Shown here: piece after piece, positions 1 through 10,096 of the stretch
Layout of the letters: each line of letters opens with the position of its first letter
Numbering within the stretch: position 1 is the stretch's first letter
Origin: Litsea cubeba
Lineage: Eukaryota; Streptophyta; Magnoliopsida; Laurales; Lauraceae
Reading direction: 5' to 3'
DNA: 64,000 nt
Assembly: GCA_012931725.1 (NCBI GenBank)
Contig: CM022949.1
Span: 58,027,922 to 58,091,921, forward strand
Translations under genes and position numbers: made by a program
The notes under the pieces: model-generated
What the model saw: the letters and a program-made list of their open reading frames with translations, nothing else
What the model was told of the DNA's origin: nothing
The model's database searches: none

Positions 1-484
1 ATTTCCGCGAGCGCCAGTGCTCAGCTCAGAAAGGAGAAGACCAAGATTTCTCTAATCTAAACCCAAAATGACGGAAGTTTTTTTTTTTGAAGATTTTTGA
101 AGATTTTTTTTTTTTTTTAAATCTTTTTATTTTTATTTTTTTTATTTATTTTTTATTATTTTTTTTTAAGATTTTTGAAGATTTTTTTTTTTTTATTTTA
201 AATTTTTATTTTTAAAAATTTTATTTTTGAAAAAAATTTATTTAAAAGACGAGAGAGTACACATAGGCCTCCTAACCCGGTCTTATGAAATCTTAATTGA
301 TAGAATTGCCCCCAGGTAAGGTTAGGATTACTTAATGAACCCGTTTGGAGGACCCTTGCCTAGAACAGTCAAGCTGTCTCCACACTCTGGACAAGGCTTT
401 TTCTTTGAATCAACCATGATCAAAGAACACAGTTGGTTTAACCTTAGTGGTCTATGTCTTTTTTTTTATATATTTTTTATTTTA

Positions 485-1135
485 TTTTTATTTTTATGAA
501 TTCATCGAAGAGAAAACAATGGCCCAAAACCTTAGTCGAACAGGCTCAACATTTCTGCAAGCGCGATGAACGATAGGAAACGGATCAAGGTTTCTCAATT
601 TTGAATCCAAATTGAGAAATCTAAAATTTTTTATATATATATATATATATATTTTTTTTATTTTTAATGAACTCATCGAAGAGAAACAATGGCCCAAAAC
701 CTTAGTCGAGCAGGCTCAACATTTCTGCAAGCGCGATGAACGATAGGAACGGATCAAGGTTTCTCAATTTTGAATCCAAATTGAGAGATCTAAAAATTTA
801 TATATATATATATATATTTTTTTTTAGATTTTTAATGAACTCATCGAAGAGAAACAATGGCCCAAAACCTTAGTCGAACAGGCTCAACATTTCTGCAAGC
901 GCGATGAACGATAGGAACGGATCAAGGTTTCTCAATTTTGAATCCAAATTGAGAAATCTGATTTTTTACTTTTTTATATTTTTTTTTTGTTAGATTTTTA
1001 ATGAACTCATCGAAGAGAAACAATGGCCCAACCCCTGATCCGAACACGGTCTCGGCGATTTCCGCGAGCGCCAGTGCCCAGAAGGGAAAGGATCAAAGTT
1101 TCTCAATTTTGAATCCAAAAATGAAAAATCTGATT
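485..1135 (-). repeat. Leader tandem repeats of G0 (about 4 units)
   Basis: Four imperfect units of about 150-180 bp are visible on the minus strand, each with a core reading AATGGCCCAA..CTTCGATGAG separated by A/T-rich runs. Three units carry the version that passes through GAAATGTTGAGCCTG. The unit nearest the primer-binding site carries a second version with CTGGGCACTGGCGCTCGCGG. The same array is present with other copy numbers in G1 and G2. It lies between the primer-binding site and gag, so it is noncoding leader. TA dinucleotide runs (about 634-652 and 802-818) sit between units. Confidence 0.85.
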
Positions 1136-1360
1136 TTTTTTTGTTTTTTTTTTTTTTGAAAAGAGAAAGAGTGGAAATAAACTCAAAGAATTAGAAATTT
1201 CCAAACAAAAAATCTCATCTCATTTTTTTTATTATGCGGAATTCAACATAGGCCACCAATTATAAAGTAGCCAAGGAATCAAGAAAAGAAATATAAGCAT
1301 AGAGCAAAATATATGATATGCAAATATTTCATTTCTAGCATCGTGTTCTCAAATAAACGA

Positions 1361-1379
1361 GTCCCACCGGGTGATGCCA
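1361..1379 (-). other. Primer-binding site of G0
   Basis: On the minus strand the sequence TGGCATCACCCGGTGGGAC starts three bases (AGC) after the LTR end. It is identical to the site in G2 and nearly so in G1. It begins with TGG, as expected for pairing to a tRNA 3' CCA end, but it is not the initiator-methionine type. Confidence 0.65.
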
Positions 1380-1382
1380 GCT

Positions 1383-3671
1383 TGATGGACCGCACTCCTG
1401 CTCGGTTCTACCGAGGTCGGCGGACGTGGGAGTCCGTCGGGTCCGACCCTTTCGTAACCGGGGGGCAAGGGCGTGCATCAACATTTCTTTTTTTTTTTTG
1501 TGGGTGTGCCAGATTTTCTATTTTACTTGGAATTGCAAGTGGTGATCCGGGGATCAACCTTCGCAAGTAAAAAGGAAATCAACTTCTTTCAAGTTTTCCA
1601 TTGCACATATATTTAAGAAAAGAGACATTTTTCTTAGTTTGCCGTGAAAGGCGATTTTTTTGGCATTTATAGCCGATTTTGGCATTTATAGCCGATTTTT
1701 GGCGTTTATAGCCGATTTACAATCCTTATCAACAATGAAAGACAAGAATTGTGATTTTTATCTCTTTTGAAAAAAATACAAACTACAATGAAAAGCAAGA
1801 AAAGGAGGATCTAACTTCTCAGGAGATTGTGGGGGACTCGTTTAGATTGACGGTCGCAAGCCATATGTGGGCTTCGCCATCATCCATGCAGATGAGAACA
1901 GAGGATGCTATTGATTCGCTTGGCTTGGCTATAACCTCGGGTTTTTAGAGGACAAAGACCAAAGGAAGGTCCTATGTCCAATAAAAAGCCGAGTAGACAG
2001 GCTGAAAAGCCATATCTAAGCCATTGGAGGCGGGAGGAGAAGGCAAGGACCTTGGGGGGGGGGTACCCCCCAAGGGACTTTTGTCACCTTGTTGCGGTGG
2101 CCGGTGTAGAACTTCCGCAGAGTTTTCACTCTTTTTCTTTTCTCTGGATTTCTGTCTGCTGTCTGTTGATGTTCGTTGTGTTTCCTTTCTTCTTGGAGAG
2201 CCCTCCTATTTATAGGCTTTTAGGTAGCCTTTTAGGTGGGTTTATGGGCTTTTATTGTCATTAAGCCGCATAATGGGAGGAGTTACAAAATTGAATTGTT
2301 TATTTTGTAACTCCTTTTTCTTGGCTTCTGATTGGCCGGAGGAGATTGAGGGCATTTAATCGCCTTTAATCGCCATGATGGGAGGAGTTTCATGGGTTAA
2401 ATGCCATGAATCTCTTGACTTGTAACTCCCGAATGCTTGCTTCTGATTGGGCCGTCCAAAGAAATGGATTAATGACTGTAATAAAGCTAGTCAATTAATC
2501 GCATTAAGTGGTCGCCGAGCAGCTGAAGAGTCGCGGGCCGTGCCACGTCTTTTGAGATTCTTCTGTTGATGATCATCGATGGATCTTCATGTAGATCGAC
2601 ATCAGATGATCATGTAATTTCAGGTGTTTGTTGCCAACAGCGGGTCGGTGCCATCTGTCCTGTCGATTTCTCGATCGGTCGGGTGGAAAGCACACTTTTT
2701 TGGTTGACAGGGGTGGCGGATCAATACTGTCTTCGATACTCTTGATGATTTACCCGTGTTTTGACGGATGTCAGAGGACTTGGTGTCTCAAAAGCATGAA
2801 TTTTGTGAAAAGTACCAGAGGCTGGGCCCTTCGAATCGCGAAAAAAACGGCGAAAACCGGGGTTCCGGGGCTTTCCCGGCGACCCCGGGTCCAAGGTCGC
2901 CGGCGACCCTGGGCCCAGGGTCGCAGGGGTCTGCGACCCTGGGGGGGTTTTCCCCCTTTCGTGTCCCGTTTTGCGTCCGTTTTTGCTTTTTTTTTATTCT
3001 TTTTTCTTCTGTACTTTTCCTTGACATTTTGACCATTTATTGGCCTGATTTCTTTGTAGGAAACCTGATGAGAATCCTTGCATTTTATTTTGCAAAGTTT
3101 CCAATTTCCTGAGAAAGCCGAAGACTTTGTCGCGCAGAGCTGCCGATTTTCCGTCAGAAGCTGAAACTGGGTCAAACGATGTCGGAATGACCTGAAATTT
3201 GGTGTGAAGCCTCCTGAGCAATAAATAAGACCAACCATAGGCTTTTGTTTGAGTTTCGAAGCCGTTTGGGGTCCTATCACCTGCAGACTTGCTTTTTGTC
3301 GCGATGAAGATGTCGCGGTTTGATGTGTGGTCAACCGATGTCCGATTGACTTGAAATTTGACAGGGAACCTATTGGAGTCATTTTAAGATGATCCATAGG
3401 TTCTGTCTTGGAAACCATGGTCCCGGAGAGCTTTTGTCGCCGAGAGCTCCTTTTCGGCTGTCGGAAGAAGCGAAGTTAGGCCAAATGATTTTGAAATGGC
3501 CCGAAACTTGTTGTGTACTCCTCTTTTGGCTGTCTGGAAGAATCTTGCAGTTTTTGTTTGATTCTGACAAGATTTGATTTTTGGAAGCAGCATTGCCTAT
3601 TTATGGCAGGTTGCGACTTCATGTAGCTCTTTGGATCTTGATGAGGCAAAGTGACATTTTTGGTGTCAACA
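1383..3671 (-). repeat. 5' LTR of G0 (Tat family)
   Basis: The LTR begins TGTTGACACC at 3671 and ends CCATCA at 1383 on the minus strand, about 2289 bp. Its borders are set by comparison with G2, whose outer LTR edges are fixed by a target-site duplication. Inside are a TATA box near 2214-2207, a GC-rich self-complementary GGGTCGC repeat near 2880-2945, and three to four copies of a GGCTATAAATGCC-type repeat near 1718-1655. Open frames that cross it, such as 3418-2771, occur in every LTR copy in differently disrupted forms and are not taken as genes. Confidence 0.9.
2207..2214 (-). promoter_or_regulatory. LTR TATA box (G0)
   Basis: TATAAATA on the minus strand lies at the same relative place as in the LTRs at 11806, 22022 and 52603, before a conserved purine/CA-rich stretch. 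It is the likely core promoter for the element's genomic RNA. Confidence 0.6.
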
Positions 3672-4530
3672 ATGATCTGCTGCCTCAAAGCCTGAAAGGG
3701 AAGAAGAAACAGTCAGAGGACCCTGGCCTGGGCGGCGCAAGGCTCTCCGATACCTAAGTCAGTAAGTGAACTGGAACAAAGGAAGGAGAGGAAGAAGAGA
3801 GGCAGAGTAACAACTCTCTAGTATGGGTTGCGTACCTTGCATGTGAAATGAAGTCCTATTTATAGAGGACTCTTGGGGATATCTTGGATGATATTTTGGA
3901 GTGGGTCCCACGTTTTGATAGGGAAGTCCTTATCAGCCCACAAAGTAATAAATGCGGTTCACTTTAGCCCACAAAGTAATAAATGACAGTCGGATCAGCC
4001 CATATTGCATTTAATGCATGTCATGTTGGGCCAGATCCTGTTGGAGGCCTTTGGCGGTAGAGGTCCCATCGGATCCATCCTCGGGCCTTGCCCTGATGTG
4101 GCCACAGCCGTTGGATGCCGCCCTGTCAGCGATCTGGCGAAGATTGTGGACGGCTGATGTCGCATCTGTCCCACTAGCTCGTGCCCCTACTCTGCCACGT
4201 ATCTGACGACGTGGCGGGCGTAGGGCGCGAGCGGGGATTCTTCTTTGCTTCGACTTCCGCCCGGCTCCTTGGCCAGGGTCCCCGGCTCCTTGGCCGGGAT
4301 CCCCGGCTCCTTTGGCCGAGGTCAAGCTCTTTAGCCGAAGTGGACCCTTGGTAGCCGAGCTCGGCGCTAGCAGCCAAGGTCTGTCTGGTTTCGGCTGAGG
4401 CCTCTGTCTCGGCAGCCAAGGTGAGTCTGCATGCCACGTGGATGGCACGTGGTTGGCACGTGGGAGTGCTTAATCCCATCTTATAGCCGTGATTAGTACA
4501 ATCCTGGAGCTTTGAAAATCTCCCCACACA
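3672..4530 (-). repeat. Older LTR fragment interrupted by G0
   Basis: On the minus strand it starts TGTGGGGAGATTTTC near 4528-4530, a typical LTR start. It then has repeated CACGTG motifs (about 4435-4465), three copies of a roughly 22-bp CCGGGG..GGCCAAGGAG repeat (about 4255-4330), a TATA box (3865-3856), and near the G0 junction a TTAGGTATCGGAG stretch of the kind seen late in plant Ty3/gypsy LTRs. It stops abruptly where G0 begins, so its other end should lie beyond G0, outside the window. The open frame 4448-4011 (minus) falls inside the U3-like part and is not accepted as a gene. Assignment to Ty3/gypsy is inference. Confidence 0.6.
3856..3865 (-). promoter_or_regulatory. TATA box of the older LTR
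   Basis: CTATAAATAG on the minus strand, followed by a pyrimidine-rich transcribed-leader-like region toward 3780, fits the core promoter of the truncated LTR. Confidence 0.5.
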
Positions 4531-4538
4531 GTAAATGA

Positions 4539-4543
<5 letters not shown>

Positions 4544-4579
<36 letters not shown>
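4544..4579. repeat. (GA)n microsatellite
   Basis: An uninterrupted GA dinucleotide run of about 18 units lies just outside the start of the older LTR. Confidence 0.95.
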
Positions 4580-4581
<2 letters not shown>

Positions 4582-5578
4582 AATTTATATCAAGGCCATG
4601 ACTTCTGTTGAAAGACAGATGATGAGGGGAATAGTCTAACGATGATGATGAATGAAACAATCACAATCGTGTATGGGTATGGGGCTGCAAACAGGTCCCC
4701 AAAAATCATCAAATCGAAAAACGTAGTTATCAAGAAAGGAAATAGTAGGGCACTAATAGATTGGAGAAAAGAAAGGGATAGATCAGAAACTTCCAGTGAT
4801 ACCTGAAAAATCTATTGAAAATCACCATATTCTTTTTCTCTTTCCGCTCTCTGAAAGAAAATCTTGGAACCAGAGCACCAATATATAAAATGAATTTTAT
4901 CCGTAGCAGAATATTTACTTGAATAGTTTCAAAAGAAAACATAGAGACAAAATGCGAACTTAAGATTTGGAATCAGTTTCTAAAGAAGAGTCAAATGCTG
5001 CGACTATGTTTTAGATGCATTAGAGTTGGTTTGGAAGATTGAGGAGTTACGGTTGTTTAAAGGGGTTTAGAATTAAATTGGAAATCGATTGAGCTTTAAA
5101 GGAGGATTTAAGATGGGTCAAACTCAAGATAGTCAAAATCAATTGAATAAATTGAGGCTGAATCTTCAATTGAAATCAGTCACTTTCATATATATAAATT
5201 AAATAAATGAAGACGGAAAATGAGTATCCCGCCATTAGCCATGTGATTCAAATTATAGAATGTTAAAAAGATCTCATTTACATTGCAATCTTATTTCATT
5301 CACCTCTCACCTCCAGTTTTTCACTCTTTAATAATATTTTGGTGGGGGATCACTTGACCATGAATTTTTTATGTATTTTAAGCAAACAAACAAGCCTTAT
5401 GTGAGGTTGATTATCAATAAGAGATTTGAAGACATTTGATGTAAAATCTCTTCCTTTGTTTACACTCCTTCGTAGCCACTTTCACCGCCTCAATCCTCAT
5501 GACCAATAAATAACATGTGATTTTGCGAAAATGAGTTGAAAATTAAGGATGCACCGGCTGACCTCTTAGAAAAAAATC
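4580..5578. other. Intergenic, nothing recognised
   Basis: AT-rich sequence with no long open frame, no family resemblance and no obvious repeat. The only open frame of any length (4942-4730, minus, 70 codons) is low in complexity and has no recognisable motif. Confidence 0.6.
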
Positions 5579-5774
5579 CCACTACAAAAAATGTAACTCC
5601 GTTGTTAGTGGCAGTTTTCTTCCACTAAAGTGCCACAATAGCTTAGATGGTGCCTAATGAGGCTATTGTGGCACTTCTATTGGCGGGCAAATTCTTTTTT
5701 CCGCTAAAAATGACTTTTAATGGCTGCAAAAAAACCAAATTTCTCCACCAATAAAATTCAATTTTTTTTAGTGG
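5579..5774. mobile_element. Candidate CACTA-like MITE (196 bp)
   Basis: The ends are CCACTACAAAAAA and its imperfect inverted copy TTTTTTTTAGTGG, flanked on both sides by ATC (5576-5578 and 5775-5777), a possible 3-bp target-site duplication. CACTACAAAAA ends and 3-bp duplications are typical of CACTA (En/Spm) derivatives. Inside is a perfect 15-bp inverted repeat (5628-5642 and 5662-5676, AAGTGCCACAATAGC). There is no coding capacity. A second genomic copy would be needed to confirm it. Confidence 0.5.
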
Positions 5775-5967
5775 ATCAGATAGATAGCAGCTACCTAAGG
5801 CGTCATCATATCAATGATGAATGGTATATGTAATTTATGGTTTAGAGTTCAATATTTTTGAATTCACGTGCTTATAGATCTCCCTTTCTACTAAAAAAAA
5901 TGCTTATAGATCTTCCTCTTATAAATTCTTTTTAAATCTTCCTTGTACTTCCTCTGTAGGAGAAGTT

Positions 5968-6045
5968 GTCTAATCTTGTGGGTTGACAATTGATGTGACA
6001 GCCAAAGTCTAATATTGTGGAGTGACAATTGATGTGAGAGCCAAA
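5968..6045. repeat. 39-bp direct tandem repeat, two units
   Basis: Units 5968-6006 and 6007-6045 share GTCTAAT.TTGTGG and TGACAATTGATGTGA, with few mismatches. They lie in otherwise unremarkable intergenic DNA. Confidence 0.85.
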
Positions 6046-9000
6046 GAGAATTGTTTGGCGTGTAGGTGGACATTAATTATACCTACCTTCAATTTTGTGT
6101 TCATGGCTAATTCTTAGAGAATGATACTTAACCAAAACTAGATGAGTGTTTACGCATTCCTATCGTTTTGCTCAACAGTCGAACTCATGGTTTAAAATTC
6201 GATCGTAATATATCTCAAAATTCAGTTCGGTATTTGTATCTATTGCAGTTCACTGTCCATCGCATTTGTCACACCATGAAATCCTTTTTATTCCAAAAAA
6301 CTGAATTTTTTTCAAATAAACTAAAAATATTATGAAATGCTGAAAAATAATATTTTTTTTCCATAACTAACAACTAGAAATGAAGTTATCGGTTTCCTTA
6401 AGTCATGGCATCTTGTATCGCTAGACTAAAACTGTATAAACGTTATTACATGTATGTACCAAAACAAGTTGGAATGTCACATATTTCATAAAATAAAGCC
6501 ATGATTATGACTTATGAGCTATCTATTAGTGAGAAATTTAGGTATTTTCATACTACTTAAGAATTTACATACTAATTAGAAAAAAAAACTTTTAACATCT
6601 CAAAAAATCTCCAAATTTCAAAGTGGAAATTCTTCGATCTAGACACTAGTAAAATAGATCTATGTCAAATTTGCTAAAAGGCCACAAGCAATTTAATTAA
6701 ACACACTACAAATAAATTTGAGTAATTATTTTGCAAAGACTTCCAAGTTCTCAATAGAAAATCCCAATTTTTAAAACTCCACAATGGGTAGATGTAGCCT
6801 TAAATGTGTAGATCTAAAGAAAATAAAAGGTATCCACAACAAAAAAAAAAAAAAAAAAGCATGCAGTCATCATTTCTAAACTATATATATAAATAAATCT
6901 TTAAAAAATTTTAAAAAAAAATACAAAATACTAAACTTGATAGTGTTGTATGTGATTTTTCCGTAGAAAACTCAAAATATAGGTATCTCTAATGGCTTGG
7001 AAGTTATTGGAAGTGGAATATAAGAAGAGCAACTAAAACTATGTTTGGAATGAGTAGAATAGGAGAAAAGAGGGGGAAATGTGGGTTTTGTACACTCGAC
7101 TGAGAAATTCAAAATCCCAGCCTGACGGGCCTGCTACTAATATTTTGAAGAATTTTCCAATATTGTCGGAGAAATTGAGGATAATTTAAGGACCCAATAC
7201 TAAGATAAAGTTACAACAATTTATTGTATTGGTACAGACCGAAACCAGTTCGTAGCGGCCGATACAAGTCAGTATCATCCGAAAATTTAAACCATGATCG
7301 AACTTAAATGACTCAGAACTTTAAGACGATGACCTGATCTTCTTTCATCCACCTCTCCCTTCAGCAAATTAAGCTGATGATGGCCAACCATTCTTATTAA
7401 GTTTTTGCATATAATTTCCTAATTAGATGCTCGAGTTTAACATCAATCAAGAAATTGCAAATTAAGAGTTTTCTTTAGAAATCTAAAGACAAAGCATATG
7501 ATTGTTGGGAACCATGTGGGCCCCATCATAGCCGTCGTATAGGACCACCTCCTTAGACCTGAATGATGTCTTATAAGGCCCACCTTGATTTACCTCCAGC
7601 CATATCTCCACTCCGTGATTCCCATGCACCAAAGTGAGCCTAATGGAGGGGCATTTAAAAAAAAAAAAAAGCCCTTGGGACTCAAGTCACTCAACCATAG
7701 TGCATTTTTGTCCTTTCTAGTAATGGAGAATCTTGTCTTGTATGGGACCCACTTGAGCCCATATTTAATTAGTGCATCTCCTTTCATACTCATACTCGTA
7801 TTCTCCCATTATTTGACACCATATCCAATTTATTCTCGTCAAACTTTTTCTAACCATTGATTTGAATCTAAAAAAAAATTATGGTTAAAATAGCATTAAA
7901 ATTCAAGGGTGCTAATCCCTTAAATTTCATTTGGTTTCTATTGATCACTATTTGAATTTGTTATCGTTTCGATTTTAAGGAGGGCTAATCCCCTCTAAAA
8001 GTACTCTATTTTGTATTATGTCAGTTAGGCCTGAGAGCTGAGGCTGATAGGCCCTAAACTTTCCTTTTCATGCTTTAATAGATCTGGTAAAAAAAAGTGA
8101 GTGTTAAATCAAGCGCGGGGACAATCTGTGATAAGACTGGTTTTTGCATCAGCTTTATCGATCCTACCACGGGTGAGAGAAATGCATCGAAGTGGGGCCA
8201 CGAGCTAGACCAGAATTGCGTAGTACTGTGTGGTCTTGATCGTCTTCCCCTGCTGATTGTTTTGCATGGTCTAATTCGGTCATCATGTAAATGATTGAAT
8301 GGTATGTCCCATCAAACATGTACATATTTTGAAAACTTACAATAATACGCGCGTTGCATAGCACATGGGAAATCATCCAGACACTCAGAAAAAGAGAAGG
8401 CAAAAATGTAAATGTGCATGTATACTATCCACCTACAAGTTCACGAGAGGTGTAAGTGGAGGGTTTGCTCCCATGGCTTCTGTTCGAAATCCGTCTTTAA
8501 TTTGTCTCTGGGAGTTTGCGTGGCCGGGATAATAGTTGATGAAATCTTATGGCTTGTCTATTATGAGACTCACATTGAATTACGCATGTGGCTAAGACTA
8601 CATATAAATCTCTCGATTAAGTCTTAATTTGCGATCCTAGAAAAGTTTAGATTGGGATTAGACTCTACTGAAGAGTCTTGTATCGTCATCTAATTTGGAT
8701 GTGACTTATATTCTTGTCGGTGAAGAAATATGGGATTCCAAGAGGGTAGAATCCACGATGGTCGTGACTCCTTAGAATTACTCTATATAAGGGAGATGGA
8801 AACACTTGGCTAATCATTCAGAATATCTAATACCATTCGCAGTGAGTTCACAGGATCTATCTCACACTGGAATGCACATAGATCTCCGGCCAAGTGTTGG
8901 AGTCTCCACATCCACGTCCAACAATTCCAACAATAGTCGCGTCTAAAACCTTAAGGATACCCACATCATGAAAAAACAAAAGGTGCACGCATATTGCCAT

Positions 9001-9284
9001 TCATATGAGAGACTCTGTGTTTTTCTGGTAGGGTTTGGGTGTTCAGCCTGATTTGTAATGCTCTAATATCAACAAACTTCAATTTGTGCAATGCGCACCG
9101 GGGGTGGGACCCACCTAATGGTCCATCCGAATGGACCAAGCACACCCCATAATTTCACATGGATCCCAAGTTTTGCACCTATCTAAATGTACAAGATCGT
9201 TGGATCAACGCACACCCATCCGAATGGACTATAGACTTTGAAACTTGTGAGTCCCGGATGGAGATGATAGGGTAAAGGGGTGGG
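6046..9284. other. Intergenic, no gene recognised
   Basis: About 3.2 kb of AT-rich sequence without a convincing coding region. The open frames are all under 95 codons, have no motif and do not extend as exons that I can see. A TATA-like CTCTATATAAGGGAG near 8781-8795, followed by CCATTCGCAG, resembles LTR promoter sequence, but I could not find paired ends. An A-run lies at about 6840-6858. Confidence 0.5.
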
Positions 9285-9406
9285 CCTGATTTTTTTTTTC
9301 TTTTTTTTTTTGTAGAGATGAAGGGCTAGGGGAGATCTTTTGATCCCTGATTTTTTTTTCTTTTTTTTTTTTGTAGAGATGAAGGGCTAGGGGAGATCGT
9401 TTGATC
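9285..9406. repeat. 61-bp tandem duplication
   Basis: Two adjacent units (9285-9345 and 9346-9406) each contain CCTGAT, a T-run, a C, another T-run, then GTAGAGATGAAGGGCTAGGG. They are almost identical, which suggests a recent local duplication. Confidence 0.9.
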
Positions 9407-9499
9407 CCCCAAGGTCGCGGTCCTAGGTGGTGCTCCATGTGGGCTCCACATTGATGCATGTACACTGATCTAGTACGCGAGTCGTTCATTGGATCAGTA

Positions 9500-9766
9500 C
9501 TATATATATATATATATGAGCAGGGCTCTCCTAAACTGAAGCTTACATTATTCTAAGCTGGAATAGTGCTGGTCCCACAAATCAAAGTTGATTATATCTG
9601 TTTTTTGCATTATGAAACTGGAAAATCCAGATTGGATTTATCTTGATTTTGGAGACAATCATCATGCAAAAAATAACGATAATCGACTTTGATTTGTGGG
9701 AACAACAGTGTTTCAACTTAGGAAAAGATAAGCTTCAGCTTAGGAGAGCTAGCCCCTATATATATA
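9500..9766. mobile_element. Foldback MITE with long inverted arms
   Basis: The two halves are imperfect inverted copies of each other over about 110 bp. CTCTCCTAAACTGAAGCTTA near 9525-9545 pairs with TAAGCTTCAGCTTAGGAGAG near 9728-9748. CCCACAAATCAAAGTTGAT near 9574-9592 pairs with ATCGACTTTGATTTGTGGG near 9682-9700, and TTTTTTGCAT with ATGCAAAAAA. Both outer edges run into TATATA tracts (9500-9518 and about 9757-9766), consistent with insertion into or duplication of TA-rich target sequence. There is no coding capacity. The superfamily is uncertain. Confidence 0.65.
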
Positions 9767-10096
9767 CGGGATTTGATTCGGTGAGAACTGTTCTCACGGA
9801 AACTCCGTGAGAACTTTCTTTACCGGCCCACTAGGGGTCCCATTTTCGGATGGAACCTAGTGGGGATTGAATGATCTATGTGGGACCACCCTGAATATCA
9901 AGTTTGGCCCCAATCCCATGCTCCTAACCCCTTCATCCATGGCCGACAAGCCTAGTCCATTTGTATGAGTATATAGTCGATCCAACGGTCTAATTCATTT
10001 GCATTGGTGCCAAACCCGGGGCATGTGACTGACAAGGGGGTCATTGCCCATTGCAATGTTTGGATTGGGTGATAGGTGGGCCCCACCCATAGTTCT
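9767..10096. other. Intergenic flank with a strong hairpin
   Basis: GTTCTCACGGA at 9790-9800 and TCCGTGAGAAC at 9804-9814 form a perfect 11-bp inverted repeat with a 3-nt loop, and GTGAGAAC occurs again just upstream. The block is cut off on the right by the G1 LTR, so it could be the start of an older MITE. The last five bases before the LTR (GTTCT, 10092-10096) would be the G1 target-site duplication, whose partner is outside the window. Confidence 0.5.

Larger units (their letters stand above)
1..3671 (-). mobile_element. Partial Ty3/gypsy Tat-type element G0 (5' LTR and leader only)
   Basis: Read on the minus strand, this block is collinear with the LTR and leader of element G2 (20589-24260): LTR at 3671-1383, primer-binding site at 1379-1361, then the repeated leader to the left edge. 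No gag is reached, because the leader is still running at base 1. The right-hand flank (3672 on) is unrelated to the family and looks like an older LTR, so G0 inserted into that LTR. The partner LTR and the target-site duplication lie outside the window. The LTR looks very similar to those of G2, so G0 and G2 belong to one subfamily. Confidence 0.85.

Noticed and set aside
2771..3418. 215-codon minus-strand open frame in the G0 LTR, and counterparts at 20667-21266 and 51170-51847
   Set aside because: It lies wholly inside the LTR, is disrupted differently in each copy, starts in the U3-like part and shows no motif. It is explained by LTR sequence.
4011..4448. 145-codon minus-strand open frame
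   Set aside because: It falls in the GC-rich repeat part of the older LTR (3672-4530), and its composition comes from the repeats.
8760..8960. Possible LTR promoter-like segment with CTCTATATAAGGGAG
   Set aside because: I found no paired ends, target-site duplication or second copy, so I did not call an element.
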